Assembly (NCBI RefSeq): GCF_001937445.1
Contig: NZ_MSKS01000028.1
Span: 58,192-122,191 of the forward strand
Length of the DNA: 64,000 nucleotides
Reading direction: 5' to 3'
Source of the DNA: Actinomyces oris
GTDB taxonomy: Bacteria; Actinomycetota; Actinomycetes; Actinomycetales; Actinomycetaceae
The notes beneath the pieces are model-generated. The model was not told the origin of the DNA. It did no database searches and saw only the letters and a program-made list of their open reading frames with translations. Positions 57,044-64,000 of this stretch are shown piece after piece (within the stretch, counting starts at the first letter, position 1; every line of letters begins with the position of its first letter). The position numbers were made by a program, and so were the translations under genes.

Positions 57044-59956
57044 GCCGCGGCCAGTGAGCGACCAGGCGTCCTCGGAGTCCTCATCGGCGGACGTATCGTC
57101 CCAGGACTCAGACTCCGGCAGGCTCGATGCGACCTCCAACGGATCCGTGCTGTAGCGGTTCGACGGCATGACCGCGGTACGAGGCTCGTTCGCGGCAGGA
57201 GCCGAGGGCTCGTCGGAGCCTGGCTCGCCCTGAGAGGCGTCAGGGGCTTCGGGACTCTCAGCGCTTCCCGGCGCACCGCCCTCGCCCTTGATCCAGGCCA
57301 GGGTCTCCTCGAGCTGCTCGGGCTGGACGAGGACGTCGCGGGCCTTGGATCCCTCCGAGGGGCCAACGACCTCACGCGACTCGAGCAGGTCCATGAGGCG
57401 TCCGGCCTTGGCGAAGCCGACGCGCAGCTTGCGCTGGAGCATGGAGGTGGAGCCGAACTGGCTGGAGATGATGAGCTCGGCGGCCTGCAGGAGCAGGTCC
57501 ATGTCATCGCCGATCTCCTCATCGATCTGCTTCTTGACCTCCGGGACGACGACGTCCTCGCGGTACTCGGGCGTCAACTGGGACTTGACGTGCTCGACGA
57601 CGGAGCGAATCTCGGACTCGGTGACCCAGGAGCCCTGGATGCGCACCGGCGTCGAGGCGCCCGGGCCAAGGTAGAGGGCGTCACCCTGGCCGGTGAGCGT
57701 CTCGGCCCCGTTCTGGTCGAGGATGACCCGGGAGTCCAGCTGGGAGGCCGTGGCGAAGGCCAGGCGCGAGGGGACGTTGGACTTGATGAGGCCGGTGACC
57801 ACCTGGGCGACGGGTCGCTGGGTGGCCAGGACCAGGTGGATCCCGGCGGCGCGGGCCAGCTGGGTGATGCGCTGGATGGAGGCCTCCACGTCCTTGGGGG
57901 CGGTCATCATGAGGTCGGCGAGCTCGTCGACGACGACCAGGAGGTAGGGGTAGGGGCTCAGCTCTCGCTGGGATCCCGGCAGGGGCTGGACCTCTCCCGC
58001 GCGCACCGCCTTGTTGAAGTCGTCGATGTGCTTGAAGCCGAAGGAGGCCAGGTCGTCGTAGCGGGCGTCCATCTCTCGCACCACCCACTCCAGGGCCTCG
58101 GCCGCCTTCTTCGGGGAGGTGATGATCGGGGTGATGAGGTGGGGGATGCCCTCGTAGATGGTCAGCTCCACCCGCTTGGGGTCCACGAGCACCATGCGCA
58201 CCTCCTCGGGCATGGCGCGCATCATGATCGAGGTGATCATCGAGTTGACGAAGGAGGACTTACCCGAACCGGTCTGACCAGCCACCAGTAGGTGCGGGGT
58301 CTTGGCCAGGTTGGTGACGACGTAGTCGCCCTCGACGTTCTTGCCCAGTCCGACCACCAGCGGGTGCGCCTGCTTGCGCGCGGCCTGGGAGCGCAGGACG
58401 TCGCCGAGCTTGACCATCTCCCGGTCGCTGTTGGGGATCTCGATGCCGATGGCGCTCTTGCCGGGAATGGGGGTGAGCAGGCGGATCTCGTCGGAGGCCA
58501 CCGCGTAGGCGATGTTCTTCTCCAGCCCCGTGATCCGGGAGACGTTGACCCCCCGGCCCCGGTGGACCTCGTAGCGAGTGACCTGGGGGCCGCGCGTGTA
58601 GCCGGTGACCGTGGCGTCCACGTTGAACTCGGCGAAGACGTTCTGCAGAGACTCGACGATGGCGTCGTTGGCGGGGGTGCGGGTGGAGTGGCCCGGCCCG
58701 GGACCGAGCAGCGCGTCATCGGGCAGGGAGTAGGTCGAGCCGTCGGGCAGGGCCATGTTGCCCAGGTCGCTCATGGCGATCTGGTCGGCGAGGTCGGGCT
58801 CCTCGAGGGCGACCTCGGGGGTCTCCTCGGTGACGGCGTCGAAACCGGACGGTGACTGCGAGGGTGCCTGCGGGACGGGGCGCTTGGCGGACGAGGGTTT
58901 GCGCTGCCCCCCTGCGGCCGGGCCGGAGGCCGCGGGGCCACCTGCCGGGCCGGCGGGCCTGCTCCGGGTGGAGGACGCGGCTGAGGGCGCCGGGGAGGCG
59001 ATGACGTCGGTCTCCTCGCCCACATCCGGGATGACGAAGTCCTCGCCCCCGGAGTGAGCGCCGTGATCGCCGCCCGGCTCGAAGAGCTCGGTGGTCGAGG
59101 CCTGCTGGGCCTCCCGGTCGGACGAGCGCTTACGCCGGCCGCTGCCACGCTTGCGAGAGGACGACTCCTCCACCTCCAGGGCGGAACGGAAGGGCTCGTC
59201 GCCGTCGTAGGAGTCCAGGAGCGCCGTCTGATCCGAGTCCCCGCCCGAGGCGCCGGCCCGCCCGGTGCCTCGACGCACCCGTCCGAGCAGGCGCCGGGCC
59301 AGGGAGTCACCGGATCCATCGGCTCCGGGGGAGTCTCCGTCGCCGTCCGCGGCCCGGTACTGCTCCAGCAGGTCACGGATCTCGGCAACGGTCTTGCCGG
59401 ACAGGACCAGGGCGGAGAAGGCGATCAGGAGGAGGAACAGGATGACGGCCCCCACGGAGGAGAACAGCGCCGCCAGGGGGTAGCCCACCAGCCATCCCAG
59501 CAGCCCTCCAGCCCTCTCCAGGCCGTCGATGTTGTTCTTGAGGACCGGGTTGCCGCTGCCGACCTGGATCATTCCGGTCAGAGCCGTCAGCAGCCCCAGG
59601 CAGCCCACCGAGACCCGCGCGTGCACCGCCCCCAGGCTGTGGACCCGCAGCATGGCGATGCCCAGCGCCGCCAGGAGCGGGGGCACGAAGATACCCAGGA
59701 CACCGACGGGGCCCGCGGCGATGTGGTGCAGGAGGTCACCTGCGGCCCCGGAGATCCCGAACCACTCGCGCAGTGCCAGCACCGCTGCGAGGGCCAGGAT
59801 GAGGAAGGCCCAGCCGGTGCGGCGGTAGCGCCCGCCGGAGGGCCCGGTCCCGGGTGCGGAGAGGGGAGCGGTCCCTGAAGCGGAGCCGCCTCGATTACGC
59901 CCTCTGCCGGTTCCCGATGAGGACGCAGCTGTTCTCGTGGTGCGACGATTGGCCAT
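57032..59956 (-). CDS. ftsK: DNA translocase FtsK
   Basis: A 974-residue FtsK/SpoIIIE translocase that pumps chromosome termini through the closing septum. Four membrane segments lie at about residues 48-190, then a long acidic and Pro/Ala-rich linker to about 420. The motor has [13 protein letters not shown], Walker [15 protein letters not shown] (about 567), Walker [13 protein letters not shown] and [12 protein letters not shown]. The gamma winged helix, which reads KOPS, is [20 protein letters not shown]. The tail after it is a 100-residue acidic extension. ATG 59956 is chosen; no clear ribosome binding site. Confidence 0.97.
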   Translation of the reverse strand: MANRRTTRTAASSSGTGRGRNRGGSASGTAPLSAPGTGPSGGRYRRTGWAFLILALAAVLALREWFGISGAAGDLLHHIAAGPVGVLGIFVPPLLAALGIAMLRVHSLGAVHARVSVGCLGLLTALTGMIQVGSGNPVLKNNIDGLERAGGLLGWLVGYPLAALFSSVGAVILFLLLIAFSALVLSGKTVAEIRDLLEQYRAADGDGDSPGADGSGDSLARRLLGRVRRGTGRAGASGGDSDQTALLDSYDGDEPFRSALEVEESSSRKRGSGRRKRSSDREAQQASTTELFEPGGDHGAHSGGEDFVIPDVGEETDVIASPAPSAASSTRSRPAGPAGGPAASGPAAGGQRKPSSAKRPVPQAPSQSPSGFDAVTEETPEVALEEPDLADQIAMSDLGNMALPDGSTYSLPDDALLGPGPGHSTRTPANDAIVESLQNVFAEFNVDATVTGYTRGPQVTRYEVHRGRGVNVSRITGLEKNIAYAVASDEIRLLTPIPGKSAIGIEIPNSDREMVKLGDVLRSQAARKQAHPLVVGLGKNVEGDYVVTNLAKTPHLLVAGQTGSGKSSFVNSMITSIMMRAMPEEVRMVLVDPKRVELTIYEGIPHLITPIITSPKKAAEALEWVVREMDARYDDLASFGFKHIDDFNKAVRAGEVQPLPGSQRELSPYPYLLVVVDELADLMMTAPKDVEASIQRITQLARAAGIHLVLATQRPVAQVVTGLIKSNVPSRLAFATASQLDSRVILDQNGAETLTGQGDALYLGPGASTPVRIQGSWVTESEIRSVVEHVKSQLTPEYREDVVVPEVKKQIDEEIGDDMDLLLQAAELIISSQFGSTSMLQRKLRVGFAKAGRLMDLLESREVVGPSEGSKARDVLVQPEQLEETLAWIKGEGGAPGSAESPEAPDASQGEPGSDEPSAPAANEPRTAVMPSNRYSTDPLEVASSLPESESWDDTSADEDSEDAWSLTGRGSSW

Positions 59957-60064
59957 GATGCTCTAGAAACTATCGGATTCTCGGTGTCATTGGCCTTGCC
60001 ACGCCGCCTGCGCCGACCGGAGACATGTCACCTTCTCGGTGCTGCGGCCCGGTGTGGGGGCTCA

Positions 60065-60082
60065 CCCCCCTGAAGCGGGGGG
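60065..60082. terminator. Hairpin downstream of the PfkB gene
   Basis: CCCCCC (60065-60070), TGAAGC, GGGGGG (60077-60082), between the PfkB stop and the ftsK start. Confidence 0.5.
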
Positions 60083-60113
60083 CAGGCGCGGCCCCAGGAC
60101 CGGTCAGGGCCTG

Positions 60114-61049
60114 TCAGGGCCTCTCATCGCCTGCCCGGAGGAACTCATCGATCTCCTCGCGCAGCGGGGCCTGGGCCGGGCCGCTGCACGCAACGGCGTG
60201 GGCGGCGGCCGCGTTGGCGCGCCTGGCCGCCTCGACGACGTCGAGCCCGTCAAGAAGGCCGGCGACCAGGACACCGGTATGCGTGTCTCCCGCCCCCGTC
60301 GTGTCCACGACCTCACGCACGAAACCGGGGACCTCGATCGCCCCGCCGCCCACCGGGTGGAGAACACAGCCGTTCACGCCGGTACGGTGGACGATCAGTG
60401 CTTCAGGACAGGCCTGCCGGATGGCCCTCGTACCGCCCAGACGCTTCTCGAGGCACCCCATCTCCAGATCGTTCCCGGTCAGTATCGTTGCCCGCCTCAG
60501 TAGCGGCAGAAGCACCTGATCGGGGATGTCGGGCTGGACCGGACCGAGGTCGATCACCAGCCCGACGCCGTCGGGGATCGACAGGAGCCAGTCGGCCAGG
60601 ATGCCGCGGCTCGTGTAGTGGGCCAGGTCGTAACCGGTGGCGTAGACCCAGTCCCCGGTTCTCAGGTCGATGCTCTCAAGGTCCTCGCGCTGAGGCTCCC
60701 CCTCGACGCCCGCGGTGGTGATGAAGGTGCGTCTGCCGGAGGGCTCGATGAGAGTGGTGCAGGTGCCGATGTCCCCGACGAGCTCCTCGACAAGCAGCTC
60801 GACCCGGTCCAGGCGCATTGACTCGCGCACCCGCGCGGAGTTGGGGCCGGTCCCCAGGGTGGCGGCCAGGGCAGTGGGGACACCCTGCCTGGCTGCGGCC
60901 GAGACCACGGTGTACCCGCCGCCGACGACCGGACCCGACGACGCCCCGGTGATCGCCCCTCCCGGCGTCGGCACGCGGCTGACGTGGAGGGGGATGTCAA
61001 TGAGGATGGAGCCGGTGGATATGAAGCATGCGGGTCGGAACAGAGTCAT
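60114..61049 (-). CDS. PfkB-family carbohydrate kinase
   Basis: A 311-residue ribokinase-fold kinase. The N-terminal substrate side has GPVVGGGYTVVSAAARQGVP, with the GG motif that contacts the sugar, and the C-terminal signature is VREVVDTTGAGDTHTGVLVA (about residues 240-259), where Asp of GAGD is the catalytic base. The substrate is not deducible; fructose, ribose, nucleosides and tagatose-6-phosphate are all handled by this family. ATG 61049 is 18 bases after the RNase J stop, so the two are one operon. Confidence 0.87.
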   Translation of the reverse strand: MTLFRPACFISTGSILIDIPLHVSRVPTPGGAITGASSGPVVGGGYTVVSAAARQGVPTALAATLGTGPNSARVRESMRLDRVELLVEELVGDIGTCTTLIEPSGRRTFITTAGVEGEPQREDLESIDLRTGDWVYATGYDLAHYTSRGILADWLLSIPDGVGLVIDLGPVQPDIPDQVLLPLLRRATILTGNDLEMGCLEKRLGGTRAIRQACPEALIVHRTGVNGCVLHPVGGGAIEVPGFVREVVDTTGAGDTHTGVLVAGLLDGLDVVEAARRANAAAAHAVACSGPAQAPLREEIDEFLRAGDERP

Positions 61050-61067
61050 GCAGTGAGAGCCCTCCCG

Positions 61068-62753
61068 CTACGCCTCGATGACGACCGGGACGATCATGGG
61101 ACGGCGCCTGAGACGGCGCCCGATCCAGCGCCCCAGGGTGCGGCGCATGACCTGCTGAAGGGAGTAGGCGTCCGCCTTGCCGGTCTCCAGCGCGGCCGAC
61201 AGGGCCTCGGTCACATCGGGAAGAATCTCCTCGAAGACCGAGTCGTCCTCGGCCACACCCCTCGCCTGGATATGGGGACCGGCCAGGATCGTGCCGGTCG
61301 TGGTCTCCACCACGACGTAGACGGAGACGAAGCCCTCCTCCGCCAGGATGCGGCGGTCCTTGAGCTCGGCCTCGTCGATCTCCCCCACTGAGGAGCCGTC
61401 GACGTAGATGTAGCCGCAGGGCACCTGCCCGGCGATACGGGCCGCTCCCCCCTCCAGATCAACGGCCACGCCGTCCTCGCACAGCATGACCCGCTCCGGG
61501 GCGATTCCCGTCTTGACGGCGAGCCCGCCATTGGCCACCAGATGACGGATCTCACCGTGAATGGGCATGACGTTGCGGGGCTGGACGATGTTGTAGACGT
61601 GGAGCAGCTCCTCGGAGGAGGCGTGCCCGGAGACGTGGACCTTGGCGTTGCCCTGGTGGACCACGCGCGCGCCCAGCCGCATGAGCTGATTGATCACCCG
61701 GAAGACGGAGTTCTCGTTGCCGGGGATGAGGGAGGAGGCGAAGATGACGGTGTCGCCGGGCTCAATGGTGACGCTACGGTGCTCGGAGTGGGCCATCCGG
61801 GACAGGGCCGCCATCGGCTCGCCCTGCGAGCCGGTGACCATGAGGACTCTCTCGTGCGGGGGCAGCGAGGTGATGTCCCGGGCATCGATGAGGACGCCTG
61901 CGGGGACCTTGAGGTAGCCGCGCTCGGCGGCGATTCCCATGTTGCGCACCATGGAGCGCCCCACGAGGGCAACCCGCCTGTCGTGCAGGGCGGCGGCGTC
62001 GAGGACCTGCTGGACCCGGTGGACGTGGCTGGCGAAGGAGGCCACGACGATCTGCCCGTCGGAGTCGGCGAAGACGTTGTCCAGGACCCGGCCGATCTCA
62101 CCCTCATGGCCCACCATGCCCGGGACCTCGGCGTTCGTGGAGTCCACGCAGAACAGGTCCACGCCCTCCTCACCGAAGCGGGCGAAGGAGCGCAGGTCCG
62201 TGATGCGCCCGTCGATGGGCAGGGAGTCCATCTTGAAGTCACCGGTGGCCAGCACGTTGCCGGCATCGGTGCGGATCATGACGGCCATGGCGTCGGGGAT
62301 GGAGTGGTTGACGGCCACGAACTCCAGGTCGAAGGGGTCGTAGGAGACCTCCTCGTGCTCGACGACCTGGCGCAGCACCGGGCGGATACGGTGCTCCTTG
62401 AGCTTGGCCTCCACGAAGGCCAGCGTGAGCTCGCTTCCCACCAGGGGGATGTCCTCACGCAGGCGCAGCAGGTAGGGCACGCCCCCGATGTGGTCCTCGT
62501 GCCCGTGAGTCAGGACCAGGGCGACGACGTCGTCGATGCGGTGCTCGATGGAGGAGAAGTCGGGAAGGATGAGGTCGACGCCCGGCTGGTCCTCCTCAGG
62601 GAAGAGCACACCGCAGTCAACGATGAGCAGCTTGCCGTCCAGCTCGAAGACGGTCATGTTACGGCCAACCTCTCCCAGGCCCCCCAGGGGAGTGATGCGC
62701 ATGGTGCCATCAGCGAGGGGGCCGGGGGTCTTCAGCGCGGGAAAGTTCGTCAC
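61068..62753 (-). CDS. rnj: Ribonuclease J
   Basis: A 561-residue RNase J, a metallo-beta-lactamase/beta-CASP enzyme with 5'-3' exonuclease and endonuclease activity in RNA decay and rRNA maturation. The zinc-binding signature is LTHGHEDHIGGVPYLL (about residues 79-94); further metal residues are in VNHSIPDAM and ATGDFKMD. The beta-CASP part has VASFASHVHRVQQV and GHASSEELL, and a C-terminal domain follows. GTG 62753 is preceded by TAGGAT at six bases. It is divergent from the deacetylase. PfkB follows in the operon. Confidence 0.96.
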   Translation of the reverse strand: MTNFPALKTPGPLADGTMRITPLGGLGEVGRNMTVFELDGKLLIVDCGVLFPEEDQPGVDLILPDFSSIEHRIDDVVALVLTHGHEDHIGGVPYLLRLREDIPLVGSELTLAFVEAKLKEHRIRPVLRQVVEHEEVSYDPFDLEFVAVNHSIPDAMAVMIRTDAGNVLATGDFKMDSLPIDGRITDLRSFARFGEEGVDLFCVDSTNAEVPGMVGHEGEIGRVLDNVFADSDGQIVVASFASHVHRVQQVLDAAALHDRRVALVGRSMVRNMGIAAERGYLKVPAGVLIDARDITSLPPHERVLMVTGSQGEPMAALSRMAHSEHRSVTIEPGDTVIFASSLIPGNENSVFRVINQLMRLGARVVHQGNAKVHVSGHASSEELLHVYNIVQPRNVMPIHGEIRHLVANGGLAVKTGIAPERVMLCEDGVAVDLEGGAARIAGQVPCGYIYVDGSSVGEIDEAELKDRRILAEEGFVSVYVVVETTTGTILAGPHIQARGVAEDDSVFEEILPDVTEALSAALETGKADAYSLQQVMRRTLGRWIGRRLRRRPMIVPVVIEA

Positions 62754-62759
62754 GCGGGC

Positions 62760-62765
62760 ATCCTA
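62760..62765 (-). promoter_or_regulatory. -10 hexamer of leaderless rnj promoter
   Basis: TAGGAT on the minus strand, six bases before the rnj GTG. Confidence 0.5.
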
Positions 62766-62869
62766 CCGAGGATGCCCCGATTATCGATTGATACGGTATG
62801 ATCCGGTTGGATTCCGTCGCGCTTCTGCAACGTTCCGACGCGAAGTTCAGGGGCACGTCAGGATCGCTC

Positions 62870-62875
62870 TACGAT
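62870..62875 (+). promoter_or_regulatory. -10 hexamer of leaderless deacetylase promoter
   Basis: TACGAT, six bases before GTG 62882. A second -10-like TATGAT lies at 62796-62801. Confidence 0.4.
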
Positions 62876-62881
62876 ATGCCG

Positions 62882-63718
62882 GTGACGACCACGAGCCTGC
62901 CGGATGATGGAGCCAGGGACACCGAGTCCCCTCCATCAACCGATTCACAGTCGAGTCCTGCTCCTCGCGAGAGCCGACGAGGCCTCCTGGGAACAGCCGC
63001 CCTGGCAACGGCAACGGGCCTGCTCGGCGCGGGCACCGGTGCAGGAGTCACTCACTGGCGGGACACCCACCTCTCCCCCACGGCACGAACCGCCCCTCGC
63101 CCCGCGAGCCCCGGCAACGCGCTCGGGACGCGAGTGGTGTTCCAGACTGGCGGGGAATCCAGGAAGCTGGCGCTGACCTTTGACGACGGACCAGACCCCC
63201 GCTGGACTCCACTCGTGCTCGACATGCTGGCGAGGTTGCACGTACGGGCCACCTTCTTCGTCCTGGGGTCCGCGGTAGAGACCCACCCCGAGCTGATCGC
63301 ACGGGAGGTCGCCGAGGGGCACGAGGTCGCGGTCCACAACTGGGTGCACACGGATGTCTACGGCGTGGGCTTCTCCGAGCTGAGCGACTCGGTGGACCGA
63401 ACACGTGAGGCGATCATGGCGGCAGGAGCACCGTCTCCGCGCCTGTGGCGGCCTCCCTACGGCCGGGTTGACGCGCCGGCCATGATGGTCGCCTCGCTCA
63501 AGAGGATGGACCTGTTGCTGTGGAGCGTTCACACGCCCTCGACGGCGGAGGCCGCCGCCGTCAAGGACACTGCCGGCGCCGGGTCGGTGGTGCTGTGCCA
63601 CGACGGGCGCACGCAGCCTTCCGAAGCCCTGTTCACCGCCTTGGAAGGAGGCGTGCGCTCGCTGCTGGAGCGAGGGCTCACCGTGACGACGGGCAGCGAC
63701 CTGCTGGCGTCCGTCTGA
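62882..63718 (+). CDS. Tat-exported polysaccharide deacetylase (NodB domain)
   Basis: A 278-residue exported hydrolase. A twin-arginine signal (SRRGLLG, then ATATGLLGAGTGAG) is followed by a short linker and a carbohydrate esterase 4 domain: motif 1 LTFDDGPDP (about residue 98), motif 2 HNWVH, motif 3 RPPYG, and the late VVLCHDG. The aspartate-tryptophan of motif 4 appears as LLLWSV, so one usual active-site contact is altered. It probably deacetylates peptidoglycan or another envelope glycan. The start is GTG 62882 because TACGAT lies six bases upstream; ATG 62876 or ATG 62798 would lengthen the N-terminus by 2 or 28 residues. Confidence 0.85.
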   Translation: MTTTSLPDDGARDTESPPSTDSQSSPAPRESRRGLLGTAALATATGLLGAGTGAGVTHWRDTHLSPTARTAPRPASPGNALGTRVVFQTGGESRKLALTFDDGPDPRWTPLVLDMLARLHVRATFFVLGSAVETHPELIAREVAEGHEVAVHNWVHTDVYGVGFSELSDSVDRTREAIMAAGAPSPRLWRPPYGRVDAPAMMVASLKRMDLLLWSVHTPSTAEAAAVKDTAGAGSVVLCHDGRTQPSEALFTALEGGVRSLLERGLTVTTGSDLLASV

Positions 63719-63769
63719 CGAACGGTTGAGGGGCCCTCGCATGAGCAGATCTCGCCGCGAGAAAGCAAG

Positions 63770-63805
63770 AGGTGCCTGCCCCACCGTGCGGTGGAGCAGG
63801 CACCT
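63770..63805. terminator. Bidirectional hairpin between the deacetylase and tRNA genes
   Basis: AGGTGCCTGC (63770-63779) pairs with GCAGGCACCT (63796-63805), with CACC/GGTG inside. Lies between convergent units. Confidence 0.85.
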
Positions 63806-63813
63806 GATCCTCG

Positions 63814-63886
63814 TACCCCCAGCCGGATTCGAACCGGCGCCGCCGCCGTGAGAGGGCGGTGTCCTAGGCCACTAAACGATGGGGGC
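63814..63886 (-). tRNA. tRNA-Glu (anticodon CTC), copy 1
   Basis: A 73-base cloverleaf on the minus strand: acceptor GCCCCCA with TGGGGGT plus A, D-arm GTTTAGTGGCCTAGGAC, anticodon stem CCGCC/GGCGG with loop CTCTCAC (anticodon CTC), T-arm GCCGG-TTCGAAT-CCGGC. No encoded CCA. Confidence 0.97.
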
Positions 63887-63927
63887 TTATGACAGTCCGA
63901 GTACCGAAACCAGCAACCGGACCCTCG

Positions 63928-64000
63928 TACCCCCAGCCGGATTCGAACCGGCGCCGCCGCCGTGAGAGGGCGGTGTCCTAGGCCACTAAACGATGGGGGC
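63928..64000 (-). tRNA. tRNA-Glu (anticodon CTC), copy 2
   Basis: Identical in all 73 bases to the copy 41 bases to its left; ends exactly at the window edge. The five bases flanking the 3' end (CCTCG on the plus strand) are also repeated. Confidence 0.97.

Noticed and set aside
61542..62801. A 419-codon open frame opposite rnj
   Set aside because: Antisense shadow of RNase J; no domain.
1..64000. CRISPR arrays, insertion sequences, prophage or defence genes
   Set aside because: No regularly spaced repeats, transposase, integrase, restriction or toxin-antitoxin genes were seen.
63814..64000. The two tRNA-Glu genes as attachment sites of an integrated element
   Set aside because: Both copies are complete and only 41 bases apart; no element lies between them.

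Overview
The window comes from a high-G+C Gram-positive bacterium of the Actinomycetota, most likely an Actinomyces or a close relative. The reasons are the recX-recA / DUF3046 / clgR / cinA / pgsA / ftsK order, the lexA / LysM / nrdR order, the rpmB / DAK2 / recG order, a SepIVA-type protein next to coaD, SOS boxes of the TCGAAC-N4-GTTCGA type, and many starts that look leaderless (TAnnnT, 6 to 8 bases, then ATG or GTG). Almost all of it is chromosomal housekeeping. I see no phage, insertion sequence, CRISPR array or rRNA.

Layout. 1-1070: a SepIVA-like septation protein (cut by the window edge) and coaD. 1195-8288: a complete L-fucose cassette (LacI regulator, FucP, FucU, sugar kinase, FucI, divergent FucA) with two matching LacI-type operators between fucI and fucA. 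8339-14018: rsmD, recG, a DAK2 (FakA/YloV-like) protein and rpmB. 14114-19754: thiL, ddl, gpsA, plsC, murA. 19999-23181: leuD, leuC and a divergent IclR regulator. 23230-27842: glycosyltransferase, nrdR, an SOS-controlled LysM protein, lexA and L-lactate dehydrogenase. 27961-32420: dinG, hflX with an unusual leader, and a divergent rRNA-type methyltransferase. 32503-38737: MFS exporter, brnQ, dapF, miaA and two overlapping YbjN-domain genes. 38934-42419: gap, a TetR regulator with duplicated operators, and miaB. 42533-49504: ROK repressor divergent from an alpha-galactosidase and an ABC sugar importer that lacks its own ATPase. 49572-63718: fhs, recX, recA, DUF3046, clgR, cinA, pgsA, a CapA-like lipoprotein, ftsK, a PfkB kinase, RNase J and a polysaccharide deacetylase. 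63814-64000: two identical tRNA-Glu(CTC) genes.

How it works together. Two sugar modules, L-fucose and alpha-galactosides, each carry a dedicated repressor and transport system, and feed glycolysis (gap and ldh are nearby). The DNA-damage response is visible as lexA, recA and a LysM protein, all with SOS boxes.

The most unusual feature lies upstream of hflX. A seven-codon leader peptide ending Arg-Met-Arg has its own leaderless-type promoter. It overlaps the 5' arm of a long stem whose 3' arm holds the hflX ribosome binding site, followed by five T residues up to the start codon. This looks like a ribosome-stalling, antibiotic-sensing attenuator for a ribosome-rescue GTPase.
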